Below, one piece after another: positions 42,839-54,356 of a DNA stretch of 64,000 nucleotides (the first letter of the stretch is position 1; each line of letters opens with the position of its first letter). The notes beneath the pieces were generated by a model that saw only the letters and a list, made by a program, of their open reading frames with translations, was not told the origin of the DNA and ran no database searches. This stretch comes from Bufo bufo. Lineage: Eukaryota; Chordata; Amphibia; Anura; Bufonidae. The position numbers and the translations under genes were made by a program. The DNA is taken from assembly GCF_905171765.1 (NCBI RefSeq), contig NC_053390.1:581524471-581588470 (forward strand), in the 5' to 3' direction.

Positions 42839-44403
42839 CAGTTGTGTTCAAAATTATTCAACCCCCACTGAAATTGAGTGTTTTGGCCAGTTTGACATTG
42901 ATTTTGATCATTTCAGTCATCTTGTTTACAATTAAATCAAAGAGGCACTTGTAAGTCAGACAAATATAACATAACATTTATAATGAAATAACCACAAATG
43001 TCTTTTCTGTGCTCACATCATTATCAGTTTTATTCAACCCCCAAGCGACATTCAATCTTAGTACTTAGTACAACATCCTTTTCCAGTTATAACAGCTTTT
43101 AAACGTGAAGCATAGCTTGACACAAGTGTCTTGCAGCGATCTACGGGTATCTTAGCCCATTCTTCATGGGCAAAAGCCTCCAGTTCAGTCACATTCTTAG
43201 GCTTGCGCGCTGCAACAGCTTTCTTTAAGTCCCACCAGAGGTTCTCAATCCGATTTAAGTCTGGTGACTGCGATGGCCACTTCAAAATGTTCCAGCCTTT
43301 AATCTGCAACCATGCTCTAGTGGACTTGGAGGTATGCTTGGGATCATTGTCCTGTTGAAAGGTCCAACGTCTCCCAAGCCTCAGGTTTGTGACGGACTGC
43401 ATCACATTTTCATCCAATATCTCCTGGTACTGAAGAGAATTCATGGTACCTTGCACACGCTGAAGCTTCCCTGTACCTGTAGAAGCAAAACAGCCCCAAA
43501 GCATGATTGACCCCCCCGCCATGCTTCACAGTAGGCAGGGTGTTCTTTTCTTCATAGGCCTTGTTCTTCCTCCTCCAAACATAGCGTTGATCCATGGGCC
43601 CAAACAGTTCTAATTTTGTTGTTGCAGTCGACTCTTCTTATTCTTATTCTTTGGAGACAGCAAGGGGGTGCGCTTGGGAGTTCTGGCATGGAGGCCTTCA
43701 TTACGCAGTGTGCACCTTATTGTCTGAGCTGAAACTTCAGTACCCACATCTGACAAATCTTTTTTCAGTTCCTCAGCAGTCACACGGGGACTTTTCTCCA
43801 CTTAGCGCTTCAGGTAGCGCACAGCAGTCAAAGTCAGCATCTTCTTTCTGCCACGACCAGGTAGCGTTTCAACAGTGCCCTTTGCCTTGAATTTGCGAAT
43901 GATGCTTCCTATGGTGTCTCTTGGTATGTTTAACATCTTTGCAATCTTCTTATAGCCATTGCCCTTCCTGTGAAGAGAAATCACCTCTTCTCTTGTCTTC
44001 CTGGACCATTCTCTTGACTTCACCATGTTTGTAAACACACCAGTAAATGTCTAGAAGGAGCTGAGTATCACAGTCCTTTTAAATCTGCCTAATTGGTGCT
44101 TATTATGCTTGATTGCTGCTCCTTGACATCCACAGGTGTTTTCAATACCTGATCGAAAACACTTGAATGAACCTCTGTTCTTAAGAGTGGTAGTCTTTAA
44201 GGGGTTGAATAATTGTGTCAATGAAGAAATCACAAAAAAAAACATTTAATACTGTATTACAAAAACAATTGATGTCATTTTAGTTGCATTTGGTTCTTTA
44301 AAAAGTCCTTGTAAGATTTCATTCTGAACACAATTACAAATGTACACTAAATTCTCTAAAACCCTTTACAGCATTGGGGGTTGAATAATTTTGAACACAA
44401 CTG
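42839..44403 (-). mobile_element. Tc1/mariner element F
   Basis: The ends CAGTTGTGTTCAAAATTATT and inverse are flanked by TA at 42837-42838 and 44404-44405. It is a third Tc1 family, distinct from A-C and E. It is inserted in the 3' UTR of LINE 1. Confidence 0.95.
43058..44026 (-). pseudogene. Tc1-type transposase, decayed (element F)
   Basis: Starts at MVKSREWSRKTRE (44026). N-terminal helix-turn-helix regions are at 44010-43800 (GYKKIAKMLNIPRDTIGSII). One in-frame stop follows, then the second DNA-binding part (VSAQTIRCTLRNEGLHARTP). About 25 codons around the first catalytic Asp are deleted between KNKNKKSRLQ and the KLELFG motif near 43615. A frameshift near 43515 leads into GGSIMLWGCFAST to GCCTKY (43522-43058). 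The second Asp (FQQDNDPKH) and the Glu (NRIENLW) are kept. Confidence 0.92.
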
Positions 44404-44539
44404 TATATCTCTCTTATTTTTTTTACTGACATGTACTGATCACTAATGTACAACGGTAACATTTTTCGCCTGCTACTTACTTGACAATCTCAATGTCTGT
44501 TATATTTACTTTACTTGTTGAATAAAACGAATAAAAAAA

Positions 44540-44673
44540 GGGCTTTATATAACTGCAAATATATTTTTATTTTTTCCCACTTATACACGACAAAAAGGGC
44601 TTTAGAACATATAACTGCACAGCTGAACGGCAAATATATTTTTATTTTGCCACTATTACATGCCAAAAAAGGC
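44540..44673. repeat. hAT R internal repeats, left piece
   Basis: Two ~85-bp units with GGGCTTTAGAACATATAACTG, CTGAACGGCAAATATATTT and ACATG(A/C)CAAAAA. They continue at 45308-45636 after the MITE insertion. Confidence 0.8.
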
Positions 44674-44681
44674 TTTAAAAC

Positions 44682-45299
44682 TAGTGTTGATCACGAATAT
44701 TCGAATTTTGAATTATTATCGCGAATATAGGTACCGTACTTCGAAAATTCGCGAAAATTTCGAATATAGTTATATATATTAGAAATTTCGAATATTCGAA
44801 TTTTTTCAGAATTTTTTTCTTTAGATTTTTTTCTTTTTTTCTTTTTTATCAGTACACATGATCCCTCACTGCTTCTAGCTTGTGGGCCAATAAGAAGGCT
44901 GCAATATACTTGACTTTAGGAGTAGTAGTGTTTGCGAATATTGCTTTATATTCGTTTTTTTTGAATATTCGCTATATTGCTATATATTCTTGTTTTAGAA
45001 TATTACGAATATTCGAAAAAACAAAGTTATAGCAATATAGAGAATATAAAAAAAAATCGAATAGAGCAATTTAGCTAATATAGTGATATAATCTTCTTTG
45101 TCTAATAGTTGTAAGTGGAAAAATTCGCAATAAAAAATTCGAATTCGAAAATTCGCATCTTACACAATCATTACCTTTCCGATTTTTTGAGTAAAAAAAA
45201 AAATTGCGAATTTTCGAATTTGCGAATTTTCGACGAATATTCTACAAAATATTCGCGAAATATTGCGAATTCGAATATGACCCCTGCCGCTCATCACTA
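44682..45299. mobile_element. 618-bp hAT MITE
   Basis: The ends TAGTGTTGATCACGAATATT and (complement) TAGTGATGAGCGGC are flanked by a perfect 8-bp TSD TTTAAAAC (44674-44681 and 45300-45307). The AT-rich interior has many GAATATTCG words and no coding sequence. It is a deleted relative of the MITE at 24439-25743. Confidence 0.9.
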
Positions 45300-45307
45300 T
45301 TTAAAAC

Positions 45308-45636
45308 CTATAACTACACCGCTGAACGTCAAATAGGCCCATATTTTTTTCCTCTTATACACGCCACAGAAGGCTTTAGAAAATATAACTGCACTGCTGA
45401 ACGGGAAATATATTTTACTTTTGCCACTAATACATGACAAAAAGGGCTTTAGAACATATAACTGCACCGCTGAACGGCAAATACGCCCTTATTTTTTTCT
45501 ACTTATACATGTCAAAAAGGGCTTTAGAAAATATAACTGCACCGCTGAATGGCAAATATATTTTTCTTTTGCCACTAATACATGACAAAAAGGGCTTTCG
45601 AAAATATAACTGATAGATGGCTTTAGAACATATAAC
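45308..45636. repeat. hAT R internal repeats, middle piece
   Basis: Four units of the CTTTAGAACATATAACTGCACCGCTGAACGG type (period about 85 bp). The last unit supplies the target of LINE 2. Confidence 0.8.
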
Positions 45637-46451
45637 GGATGTTAAAAAGGTCTTCAGAGGAGAATTGCTCATTGGGGGAGGCGTACCGGCATGGCTTGGA
45701 TGATGTAGCACGTCACGCTATAGCTCCACCTCCCTCCCCTGTCCCGCTGCGTGTGAGCCTGCCAGATGTGACTGGTGTGCGTGTCCCTCGTGCTTTGGCC
45801 ACTGGCACTCTTTACAGGGCCGGATGAGTGATGCCGCTGGGCGCTGATCCGCTTCTTTATTGGGCAGTTTGTGGTGACCGCTCGTTATCCGTCCTCTGGC
45901 TGTTCTGGGCTCGCTGGATGAGTAGTTGGAAGGAGAGGAGAGCTTGCTCCCTGGAATACTAGTGGTGAAATCTCCCTTATCGGAAGTTGCTGGAGCTCTG
46001 TTGGTGTGCCGTGAAGTGGAGGGGCGCCTGGTTGAAGCAAACATTCCTCTCCCTGCAGTCTGGGGATTGATACAAGGTGTTGAAGAGATGCTGGATCCAC
46101 GCCTGTTTTCCTGACCACAGCCTTTTTGTGAAGGTGGGGTGAGATCTGGGGGTGCTGAAGTGTGGTTTTTAACTTTGGTTTTCTGGCTGGATGAAATCCC
46201 AAAAAAGAGGCAATCCTGTACTAATCCAGTAACCCCTGCAAATCATGTATTTCTTTTTTTTCTTTTTTTTTTTTTCTTTTTTCTGCACTATAACAATCTT
46301 CAATTATCTCATCTACTAATGAACTGATGTATTTTAGGGGTTAACTCCTAATGAACTGTTAATGTACTGTGTGAGTCAGTGCTTGGACTAACTTTAATAA
46401 CTTCACTAATGGGGACTCGAACCGTTTAAAGTGACATTTTTTGTTATATTA

Positions 46452-48016
46452 CACTGACCAAAAATATAAACGCAACACTTTTGTTTTTGCTCCCATTTTG
46501 CATGTGCTGAACTCAAAGATCTGAAACATATTCTACATACAAAAAAGACCCTTTACTCTCAAAGATTGTTCACAAATCTGTCTAAATCTGTGTTAGTGAG
46601 CACTTCTCCTTTGCCGAGGTAATCCATCCCACCTCATGGGTGTGGAATATCAAGGTGCTGATTAGAAAGCATGAATATTGCACAGGTGTTCCTTAGACTA
46701 CCCACAATAAAAGACCACTCTGAAATGTGCAGTTTGATCACACAGCACAATGCCACAGATGTCGCAACGTTTGAGGGAGCGTGCAATTGGCAGGCTGACT
46801 GCAGGAATGTCTACCAGAGCTGTTGCCCGTGCAATAAATGTTCATTTCTCTACCATAAGCTGTCTCCAAAGGTGTTTCAGAGAATTTGGCAGTACATCCA
46901 ACTGGCTTCACAACCGCAGACCATGTGTAACTACACCAGCCCAGGACATTCACATCCAGCATGCTCACATCCATGATCTTCTGAGACCAGCCACCCAGAC
47001 AGCTGCAGCAACAATCGGTTTGCATAACCAAAGAATTTCTGCACAAACTGTTGGAAACCGTCTCAGGGAAGCTCATCTGCATGCTCGTTGTCCTCATCGG
47101 GGTCTGGACCTGACTGCAGTTCATCGTCGTAACTGACTTGAGTGGGCACATGCTCACATTCCATGGCGTCTAGCACGTTGGAGAGGCATTCTGTTCACGG
47201 ATGAGTCCCGGTTTCCACTGTGCAGCGCAGATGGCAGACAGCGTGTGTGGCGTCGTGTGGGTGAGCCGTTTGCTGATGTCAACGTTGTGGATCGAGTGGC
47301 CCATGGTGACGGTGGGGTTATGGTATGGGCAGGCATATGTTATGGACAACGAACACAGGTGCATTTTATTCATCCACGACCATCACTTCATGTTGCAGCA
47401 TGATAATGCACGGCCCCATATTGCAAGGATCTGTACACAATCACTGGAATCTGAAAACATCCCAGTACTTGCATGGCCATCATACTCACCGGACATGTCA
47501 CCCATTAAGCATGTTTGGGATGCTTTGGATCAGCGTATACGACAGCGTGTTCCAGTTCCTGCCAATATTTCGCAATTTCGCACAGCTATTGAAGAGGAGT
47601 GGACCAACATTCCACAGGCCACATTCAACAACCTGATTAACTCTATGCGACGGAGATGTGTTGCACTGCATGAGGCAAATGGTGGCCACACCAGATACTG
47701 ACAGATTTTCTGCCCCCCCCCAGTAAGGCAAAACTGTGCACATTTCAGAGTGTCCTTTTATTGTGGGCAGTCTAAATCACATCTGTGCAATATTCATACT
47801 GTCTAATCAGCACCTTGATATGCCACACCTGTGAGGTGGGATGGATTATCTCTGCAAAGGAGAAGTGCCCACTAACACAGATTTAGATAGATTTGTGAAT
47901 GATATTTGAGAGTAATGGGTCTTTTGTGTATGTTGAAAATGTTTCAGATCTTTGAGTTCAGCTCATGCAAAATGGGAGCAAAAACGAAAGTGTTGCGTTT
48001 ATATTTTTGGTCAGTG
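46452..48016 (+). mobile_element. Tc1/mariner element G
   Basis: The ends CACTGACCAAAAATATAAAC and inverse are flanked by TA at 46450-46451 and 48017-48018. The inverted terminal sequence is ~200 bp. It is a fourth Tc1 family in the window. Confidence 0.95.
46750..47701 (+). pseudogene. Tc1-type transposase, decayed (element G)
   Basis: Starts MPQMSQRLRERAIGRL. The N-terminal helix-turn-helix parts (TRAVARAINVHFSTIS, ISAQTVGNRLREAHLHARCP) run in frame until a stop at about 47134. The region of the first catalytic Asp (LFTDESRF, about 47190-47215) is in the following stretch, and the frame changes near 47200-47330. The C-terminal frame carries the second Asp (LQHDNARPH) and ends GGHTRY at 47701. 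The third catalytic position reads SPIKHVW instead of SPIEHxW, so the Glu is replaced by Lys. Inactive. Confidence 0.92.
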
Positions 48017-48695
48017 TATATTGAATTGGTTTGAAATAGTGCAAATGGTTCTGATTTTGCCATCCCAGCAGGGTGAAGGCTTCAAAAGAGGCAATCCTGT
48101 GCCAATTTCTTTGTTTTTCTGGGTGGAGGTGGCCTGGAGGGCTTTGGAGTTCAGCAACACCTGTGGATCCTGTATTTGGCAACTAGCACTATAGCAATTA
48201 CCAACTCTCTCATCTACTAATGAACTGATGTACCTCCGGTGTAATTTGCTAATGAACTGTTAATGAACCGGGTAAGGCAGATCCAGGGTTGATCTTGATA
48301 ATCTTACTAACCAAGATCCAAAACGCCAAAAAGAGACATTCAAAGTTATGTTATATGGAATTGGTTTGAGATAGTGCAAACGGTTTTCCTGGCTGGGTGA
48401 AAGCCTCAAAGGAGGCAATCTTGTGTTGACTCTTTTTGAAATGGAAATAACACAGCTAATTTTGGATTCTAACAACCCCTGTAAACCCTGTATTGGGCAA
48501 TTTGCATTATAACAATTACTAACTATCTCATCTATTAACGAACTGAGGTGCTAATGGCTAATGAACTGCTAATGAATTATGCGTGTCAGACTATGGACTA
48601 ACTTTGATAATTTTTCTAATCGAGATCTGGACTTTTTAAAAGTGACATGTATTGTTATTTTATATTGGTGGGTTTGAAATAGTTCAAATATAGCA

Positions 48696-49593
48696 ATGGC
48701 TAAGAAGAAAGACGATAAAGAGAAATTGAGGAAGAAATGCGGAAAGAAGAGGCGGTCTGGTGCTTATGGCTCTCCTAAACAAGACATATCTAGAACAAAA
48801 GTAGACCGGGATGGCAAATTAGATAGATTCCTCCAAGCTCCGACCCCCGTAGTGAATAAGGGGCAGACTAGATCCAATACACAAACAAAAAATGTGGCTG
48901 AGCGTAATGAGGATGCAGAGGACCTGGATGTGACATTACCATCTCCAACAGATATTGTACAATCTCCCACACTAACTGACATTATGTCAGCAGTGAGTAA
49001 ATCTAATAGTGCTTGAAGATGATAACGAAACAGATGGGAGAATTAAAATCAGAAGCACAGCTGATTAAAAATGACTGCAAGAAAGTTAGTGAGAGAGTAA
49101 ATCACTCAGAACAAAGAATAAGTGAATTAGAAGATCAAGATTGATAGGGATACCTGAAAAGATTGAGGGTGCAAATTGTACGCAGTATATTCAGGATTGA
49201 ATTACTGAGGTGGTGGGAGGGGAAAACCTGTCTAAACTGTTCACAGTTGAGAGAGCACATAGGATACCAACGATAAATCTGACGGGTAATTATCCAAGGA
49301 CAATAATAGCTAAATTTATTCCGTTTAAGGATAGAGAAACTGTTATGCGTAAAATAAGATCGCTGGAGTTAGTGGAAATTAATGGATCAAGAGTGTCAAT
49401 ATTTCTGGATTATTCATCTACTACTCAAAAAGAGAGAGAGAAATTTATTGACGTAAAACGCAGACTTCGTCGAGCTGAAATAACTTATTCCCTCTTGTAT
49501 CCTGCTAGACTCAGAGTGGTGTATAAAGAAAAGACTTGGTTTTTCTCCTCCTCACAGGAAGTGAATAAGTGGTTGGAAAGTTTGGGATTATGA
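48696..49593 (+). pseudogene. LINE 2 ORF1 (L1-type RNA-binding protein)
   Basis: Starts MAKKKDDKEKLRKK in a basic N-terminus (48696), with a stop at 49014-49016. After a frame change a coiled-coil-like piece follows (KKVSERVNHSEQRISELE, about 49075-49130). A deletion joins this to the RNA-recognition part (LIGIPEKIEG), and the C-terminal domain runs 49210-49593 (VERAHRIP, RTIIAKFIPFKDRETVM, FLDYSSTTQKERE, PARLRVVYKEKTWFF). RRM plus C-terminal domain is the ORF1p layout of L1-type LINEs, an RNA chaperone of the retrotransposition particle. Broken by one stop, one shift and one deletion. Confidence 0.85.
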
Positions 49594-49727
49594 GGGGCTG
49601 GGTTTAGGCGGAAGTGAGTTAGGTAAATGGATAGGGATGGGGGGAGGGAAGTGGATTTAACGCCAGAGTAGTAGGGTGTTGAGTCCCCAATGTGTTAAGG
49701 ATATCTGTTATATATCTGATATAAAAG

Positions 49728-49802
49728 ATTCCTGTAATTAAAATCTTGTCATGGAATGTAAGAGGGTTTGGTGAGAAAGTAAAGAACTATGCTGTTTTTA
49801 GT
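49728..49802 (+). pseudogene. LINE 2 ORF2 start (endonuclease N-terminus)
   Basis: The residues IKILSWNVRGFGEKVKNYAVF are the typical opening of the apurinic-type endonuclease domain of L1/Tx1 ORF2. The reading is cut off at about 49802 by foreign sequence. The intervening 49597-49727 is a spacer without an ORF. Confidence 0.75.
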
Positions 49803-51355
49803 CAGGGGCAGGCTGGGACGGGGGGCAGGTAGGCAATTGCCGCCCTAAAGTATGTTAAAAACGGCTGCCCGCTGAGCACCAGAGGACCAGGAAGCGGTGA
49901 AATGACTTGCGCACCGCCAGTCTGGTCCTGGTATCTTCTCTCTGGTCTCCTGACAAGTTGTTAAGGACCTTTCCCACTCAGCCAATCAGTGGCTGCAGCT
50001 GTGTCACATATCAGGCCAGTGATTTCCTGCTGAGCCAATCACTGGCCTGACACATGACACAGCTGTGGCCACTGATTGGCTGAGTGGGATAGGTCCTCAA
50101 CAACTTGTCGGGAGCCCAGAGAGAAGATACCAGGACCACACAGAGGAGAAGGGGAGCTGCTGCAGACAGGGCCAGGTGAAACATTAATAGAGGGGAGGGG
50201 GGAAATGTCACATGGGGGGTGAAATGTGACATGGGGGGTGAAATGTTACATGGAGGGGGAGAAATGTGACATGGAGGGGGAGAAATGTGACATGGAGGGG
50301 GTGAAGTGTGACATGGAGGGGGTGAAGTGTGACATGGATGGGTGAAATGTGACATGGGGGGGTGAAATTGCACATGGGGGGGTGAAATTGCACATGGGGG
50401 GGTTGAAATGTGACACGGGGGATGATGTGACATGGGGGGAGAAATGTGACACAAAGGGGGTGATGTGAAAAAGAGGGGGTAATGTGACATGGAGGGGGAG
50501 AAATGTCACCTTTCTCCCCCTCTATGTCACATTCCCCCCCCCTCCATGTCACATTTCTCCCCCCTCCATGTCACATTTCTCCCCCCTCCATGTCACATTT
50601 CTCCCCCCTCCATGTCACATTTCTCCCCCCTCCATGTCACATTTCTCCCCCCTCCATGTTACATCACCCCCTCCATGTTACATCACCCCCTCCATGTTAC
50701 ATCACCACCTTCTTTTTTACATCACCCCCACTGAGTTCTGGTGGTGGTGGGGGCGCCAAAATGTAGCTTTGCTTGTGTTGGCAAAAATCCTTGCACCGGC
50801 CCTGGCTGTCAGCTGTGCAGGGCTGTGCACAGGCGTAAGGCGCTCTGTGCCGTTACGCTGTGCGCAGCCTTCACAGCACAGCCGACAGCAGGAGGATGCA
50901 GATCGCGTTGGAGCAGAGGAGCGGCGGCGTCCAGGAGCAGCAAGGGTAAGTGTTTTTTTATTTATTTTATATTTATGAGGCTGAGAAGCTACTGGGGGCA
51001 GATGAGAGGCTGCTGGGGGATAATTATTGCTACTGGGAGGTATTATGCTGAGCTTTACTACTACTGGGGGGCTATGAGGAACATGATTACCAGTATGGGC
51101 ACTATAGGGGCATTATTACTACTATGCTTGCTCTGGCAGATAATTATTTCTATTGGTGGGATTTTGGGGAGCACAGTTACTTTTGGGGGGCACCCTGGCA
51201 CAGTATCAGCTTGGCATAATTATTTTTGGGGGACATTATCTTTATAATATTAGTGTCTGGGTGCAGTTATTTTTTAAAGCACTGTGTGCAATAATTGTTG
51301 AAGGGGGCACTATCTGTGTGGTAGTAGTATTTCCACACAGATATGCAATGGGTAG
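49803..51355. other. Unclassified insertion or replacement in LINE 2 ORF2
   Basis: It begins CAGGGGCAGGCTGGGACGG, a style seen in amphibian interspersed repeats. It holds a long inverted repeat (about 49965-50110, arms with GCCAATCAGTGGC / GCCACTGATTGGC), the mirrored minisatellite (50185-50710), a GC-rich part with GTGCACAGG words, and a repeat field of CTACTGGGGG / GGGGCATTATTACTAC type (50985-51350). No ORF has a recognisable domain. It replaces most of the endonuclease and early RT of ORF2. The exact borders are uncertain. Confidence 0.5.
50185..50710. repeat. Mirror-image pair of ~20-bp minisatellites
   Basis: Left array (about 50195-50505): roughly 14 units of GGGGGTGAAATGTGACATGG type. 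Right array (about 50510-50705): about nine units of its complement, CCCCCTCCATGTCACATTTC. The turn is at about 50505-50520. Proline/histidine-rich frames such as SHFSPSM are shadows. Confidence 0.92.
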
Positions 51356-51369
51356 GAATTGATCCTGGT

Positions 51370-51426
51370 TGTTGCTCTGTTCTGTCATTAGATGCAACAA
51401 AAGCTTTTGATAGTGTGGAAAGGGAT
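51370..51426 (+). pseudogene. LINE 2 ORF2 RT fragment (first catalytic Asp region)
   Basis: The residues LSLDATKAFDSVE correspond to RT block with the first catalytic Asp of L1/Tx1-type enzymes. The sequence is then interrupted by Tc1 D at 51429 and continues at 54357. Confidence 0.8.
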
Positions 51427-52043
51427 TACAGTTAGGTCCATATATATTCTGACACTAAGAAAAATGTTGTTTTTATTACCTGTTTACTAAAACATATTCA
51501 AATTGTAGTTATATAACTACGGGGACATAAAGTCCAGACTTTTAGCTTTAATTTGAATGAAGAGTTTAGGAGTTTCAGCTCCTTTACATGGGGCACCCTG
51601 TTTTTAAAGGGACCAAAAGTAATTGGACAATTGGCTCAAAGGCTGTTTCATGGGCAGGTGTGGGCAATTCCTGTATTATTTCATTCTGAATTAAGCACAT
51701 AAAAGGCCTGGAGTTGATTTGAGGTGTGGTGCTTGCATTTTGAAGAATTTGCTGAGAAGTAAACATGCGGTCAAAGGAGTTCTCCATGCAGGTGAAACAA
51801 GCCATCCTTCATCTGCGAAAACAGAAAAAAAACATCTGAGAAATTGTTACACTATTAGGAGTGGAAAAATCTACAGTTTGGTACATCCTAGTAAAGAAAG
51901 AAAGCACTGGTGACCTCAACAATGCAAAAAGACCTGGCCGCCCACAGAAGACGACAGTGGTAGATGATCGCAAAATAATTACCATAGTGAAGAAAAATCT
52001 CTTCACAACAGCCAACCAAGTGAATTACACTCTCTAGGATATA

Positions 52044-53668
52044 CAGTTGCAAGAAAAAGTATGTGAACCCTTTGGAATGATATGGATTTCTGCACAAATT
52101 GGTCATAAAATGTGATCTGATCTTCATCTAAGTCACAACAATAGACAATCACAGTCTGCTTAAACTAACAACACACAAAGAATTAAATGTTATCATGTTT
52201 TTATTTAACACACCATGTAAACATTCACAGTGCATGTAGAAAAAGTATGTGAACCCTTGGATTTATAACTGGTTGAACCTCCTTTGGCAGCAATAACTTC
52301 AACCAAACGTTTCCTGTAGTTGCAGATCAGATGTGCACAACGGTCAGGAGTAATTCTTGACCATTCCTCTTTACAGAACGGTTTCAGTTCAGCAATATTC
52401 TTGGGATGTCTGGTGTGAATCGCTTTCTTGAGGTCATGCCACAGCATCTCAATCGGGTTGAGGTCAGGACTCTGACTGGGCCACTCCAGAAGGCGTATTT
52501 TCTTCTGTTCTGTTTAAGCCATTCTGTTGTTGATTTACTTCTATGCTTTGGGTCGTTGTCCTGTTGCAACACCCATCTTCTGTTGAGCTTTAGCTGGTGG
52601 ACAGATGGCCTTAAGTTCTCCTGCAAAATGTCTTGATAAACTTGGGAATTCATTTTTCCTTCCATGATAGCAATCCGTCCAGGCCCTGATGCAGCAAAGC
52701 AGCCCCAAACCATGATGCCCCCACCACCATACTTCACAGTTGGGATGAGGTTTTGATGTTGGTGTGCTGTGCCTCTTTTTCTCCACACATAGTGTTGTGT
52801 GTTTCTTCCAAACAACTCAACTTTGGTTTCATCTGTCCACAGAATATTTTGCCAGTACTGCTGTGGAACATCCAGGTGCTCTTGTGCAAACTGTAAACAT
52901 GTAGCAATGTTTTTTTGGGACATCAGTGGCTTCCTCTGTGGTATCCTCCCATGAAATCCATTCTTGTTTATTGTTTTACGTATCGTAGATTCGCTAACAG
53001 GGATGTTAGCATATGTCAGAGACTTTTGTAAGTCTTTAGCTGACACTGTAGGATTCTTCCTCACCTCATTGACCAGTCGGCGCTGTGCTCTTGCAGTCAT
53101 CTTTACAGGACGGCCACTCCTAGGGAGAGTAGCAGCAGTGCTGAACTTTCTCCATTTATAGACAATTTGTCTTACCGTGGACTGATGAACAGCAAGGCTT
53201 TTGGAGATACTTTTTTAACCCTTTCCAACTTTATGCAAGTCAACAATTCTTAATCGTAGGTCTTCTGAGAGCTCTTTTGTGCGAGGCATCATTCACATCA
53301 GGCAATGCTTCTTGTGAAAAGTAAACCCAGAACTGGTGTGTGTTTTTTATAGGACAGGGCATCTGTAACCAACACCTGCAATCTCATCTCATTGATTGGA
53401 CTCCAGTTGGCTGACACCTCACTCCAATTAGCTCTTGGAGATGTCATTAGTCTAGGGGTTCACATACTTTTTCCACCTGCACTTTGAATGTTTACATGTT
53501 GTGTTCAATAAAAACATGGTAACATTTAATTTTTTGTGTCTTATTAGTTTAAGCAGACTGTGATTATATATTGTTGTGACTTAGATGAAGATCAGATCAC
53601 ATTTTATGACCAATTTGTGCAGAAATCCATATCATGCCAAAGGGTTCACTTACTTTTTCTTGCAACTG
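52044..53668 (-). mobile_element. Tc1/mariner element C (inside Tc1 D)
   Basis: Same family as A and B: ends CAGTTGCAAGAAAAAGTATG and inverse, TA at 52042-52043 and 53669-53670. It was inserted into element D after D had entered LINE 2. Confidence 0.95.
52205..53289 (-). pseudogene. Tc1-type transposase, best-preserved copy of its family (element C)
   Basis: Starts [11 protein letters not shown] at 53289. A stop in GKG*KS (about 53215) interrupts the first helix-turn-helix. From 53100 a 238-codon frame is open and includes SESTIRKTINKNGF, the first Asp (LWTDETKVELFG) and the second Asp (LQQDNDPKH). A 5-bp duplication near 52508 (CTGTTCTGTTT) shifts the frame. The third Glu ([10 protein letters not shown]) and C-terminus lie in the shifted frame 52447-52205. 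The usual end STSY is not followed by a stop here. All three catalytic residues exist, but in two frames. Confidence 0.93.
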
Positions 53669-54356
53669 TAGATGTGTCAATATAAAAAATCTACCATAAA
53701 GAGAACACTGCATGAAAGTAAATACAGAGGGTTCACTGCACGGTGCAAGCCACTCATAAGCCTCAAGAATAAGAAGGCTAGATTGGACTTTGCTAAAAAA
53801 AACATTTAAAAAAAAAAACAGCACATTTCTGGAAGAACATTCTTTGGACAGATGAAACCAAGATCAACCTCTACTAGAATGATGGAAAGAGAAAAGCATG
53901 GTGAAGGCATGGTACAGCTCATGATCCACCTGATCTGAACGCAATAGAGCATTTCACTTGCTAAAGACTAAACTTCAGACAAAAAGGCCCACAAACAAAC
54001 AGCAACTGAAAACCGCTGCAGTAAAGGCCTGGCCAAGCATTAAAAAGGAGGAAACACAGCATCTGGTGATGTCCATGAGACTTCAGGCAGTTGTTGCTAA
54101 CAAAGGGTTTTCAACCAAGTATTAGAAATTAACATTTTATGAATTTTGAGCTCCAGAAATGAAGGGATTGAGTTTAAAAAATACTCAAGTTCCTCACATT
54201 CTTATGCAATTATTTTGTTCAACCCACTGAATCAAAGCTGAAAGTCTGAACCTCAACTGCATCTGAATAGTTTTCTTAAAAATCCATTGTGGTAATGTAC
54301 AGAACAGAAATTAGAAAAATGTTGTATCTGTCCAAATATATATAGACCTAACTGTA

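Larger units (their letters stand above)
41565..44539 (+). mobile_element. 5'-truncated L1/Tx1-type LINE 1
   Basis: It is flanked by near-identical AAAAAGGGCYT (about 41555-41565 and 44535-44545) within hAT R repeats, and ends in an A-rich tail AATAAAACGAATAAAAAAA. It contains only the C-terminal part of ORF2 and the 3' UTR. The 3' UTR is split by Tc1 element F (42839-44403). Confidence 0.8.
45637..48695 (+). promoter_or_regulatory. LINE 2 5' UTR with three ~330-bp monomers
   Basis: The first ~550 bp are GC-rich with no monomer. Then a ~330-bp unit recurs three times: about 46200-46449, 48019-48355 and 48356-48690. Shared phrases are GGCAATCYTGT, CTCATCTACTAATGAACTG, GAATTGGTTTGAAATAGTGC and CTAACTTTGATAATTTTTCTAA. 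Tandem 5' monomers act as promoters in some mammalian L1 families; a promoter role here is inferred. The first monomer is cut off by Tc1 G. Confidence 0.7.
51765..54125 (+). pseudogene. Tc1-type transposase, heavily decayed (element D)
   Basis: The first part (51765-52041) starts MRSKEFSMQVKQAILHLRKQ with one early stop. It shows the helix-turn-helix residues VEKSTVWYILVKK and KRPGRPQKTTVVDDRK. The second part (53671-54125) continues with ISKSTIKRTLHESKYRG and KPLISLKNKKARLDF. It then breaks up into short pieces around TDET-like (ILWTDETKIN, 53838-53866), DLNAIEHF (third-Glu region, about 53930) and VVANKGFSTKY-like. The middle of the catalytic domain is deleted. Tc1 C (52044-53668) splits it. 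Confidence 0.85.
51429..54354 (+). mobile_element. Tc1/mariner element D, itself split by Tc1 C
   Basis: The ends CAGTTAGGTCCATATATATT and inverse are flanked by TA at 51427-51428 and 54355-54356. Without the inserted Tc1 C it is about 1300 bp. It is a fifth Tc1 family. Confidence 0.93.

Noticed and set aside
45718..46202. Overlapping frames of 105-108 codons near the LINE 2 5' end
   Set aside because: They lie in the GC-rich 5' UTR upstream of the monomers and do not match ORF1 or any family I know.
50011..50766. Long Pro/His-rich frames on both strands (up to 168 codons)
   Set aside because: They are open only because the ~20-bp minisatellite lacks stop codons in these frames. They have no start context or domain.
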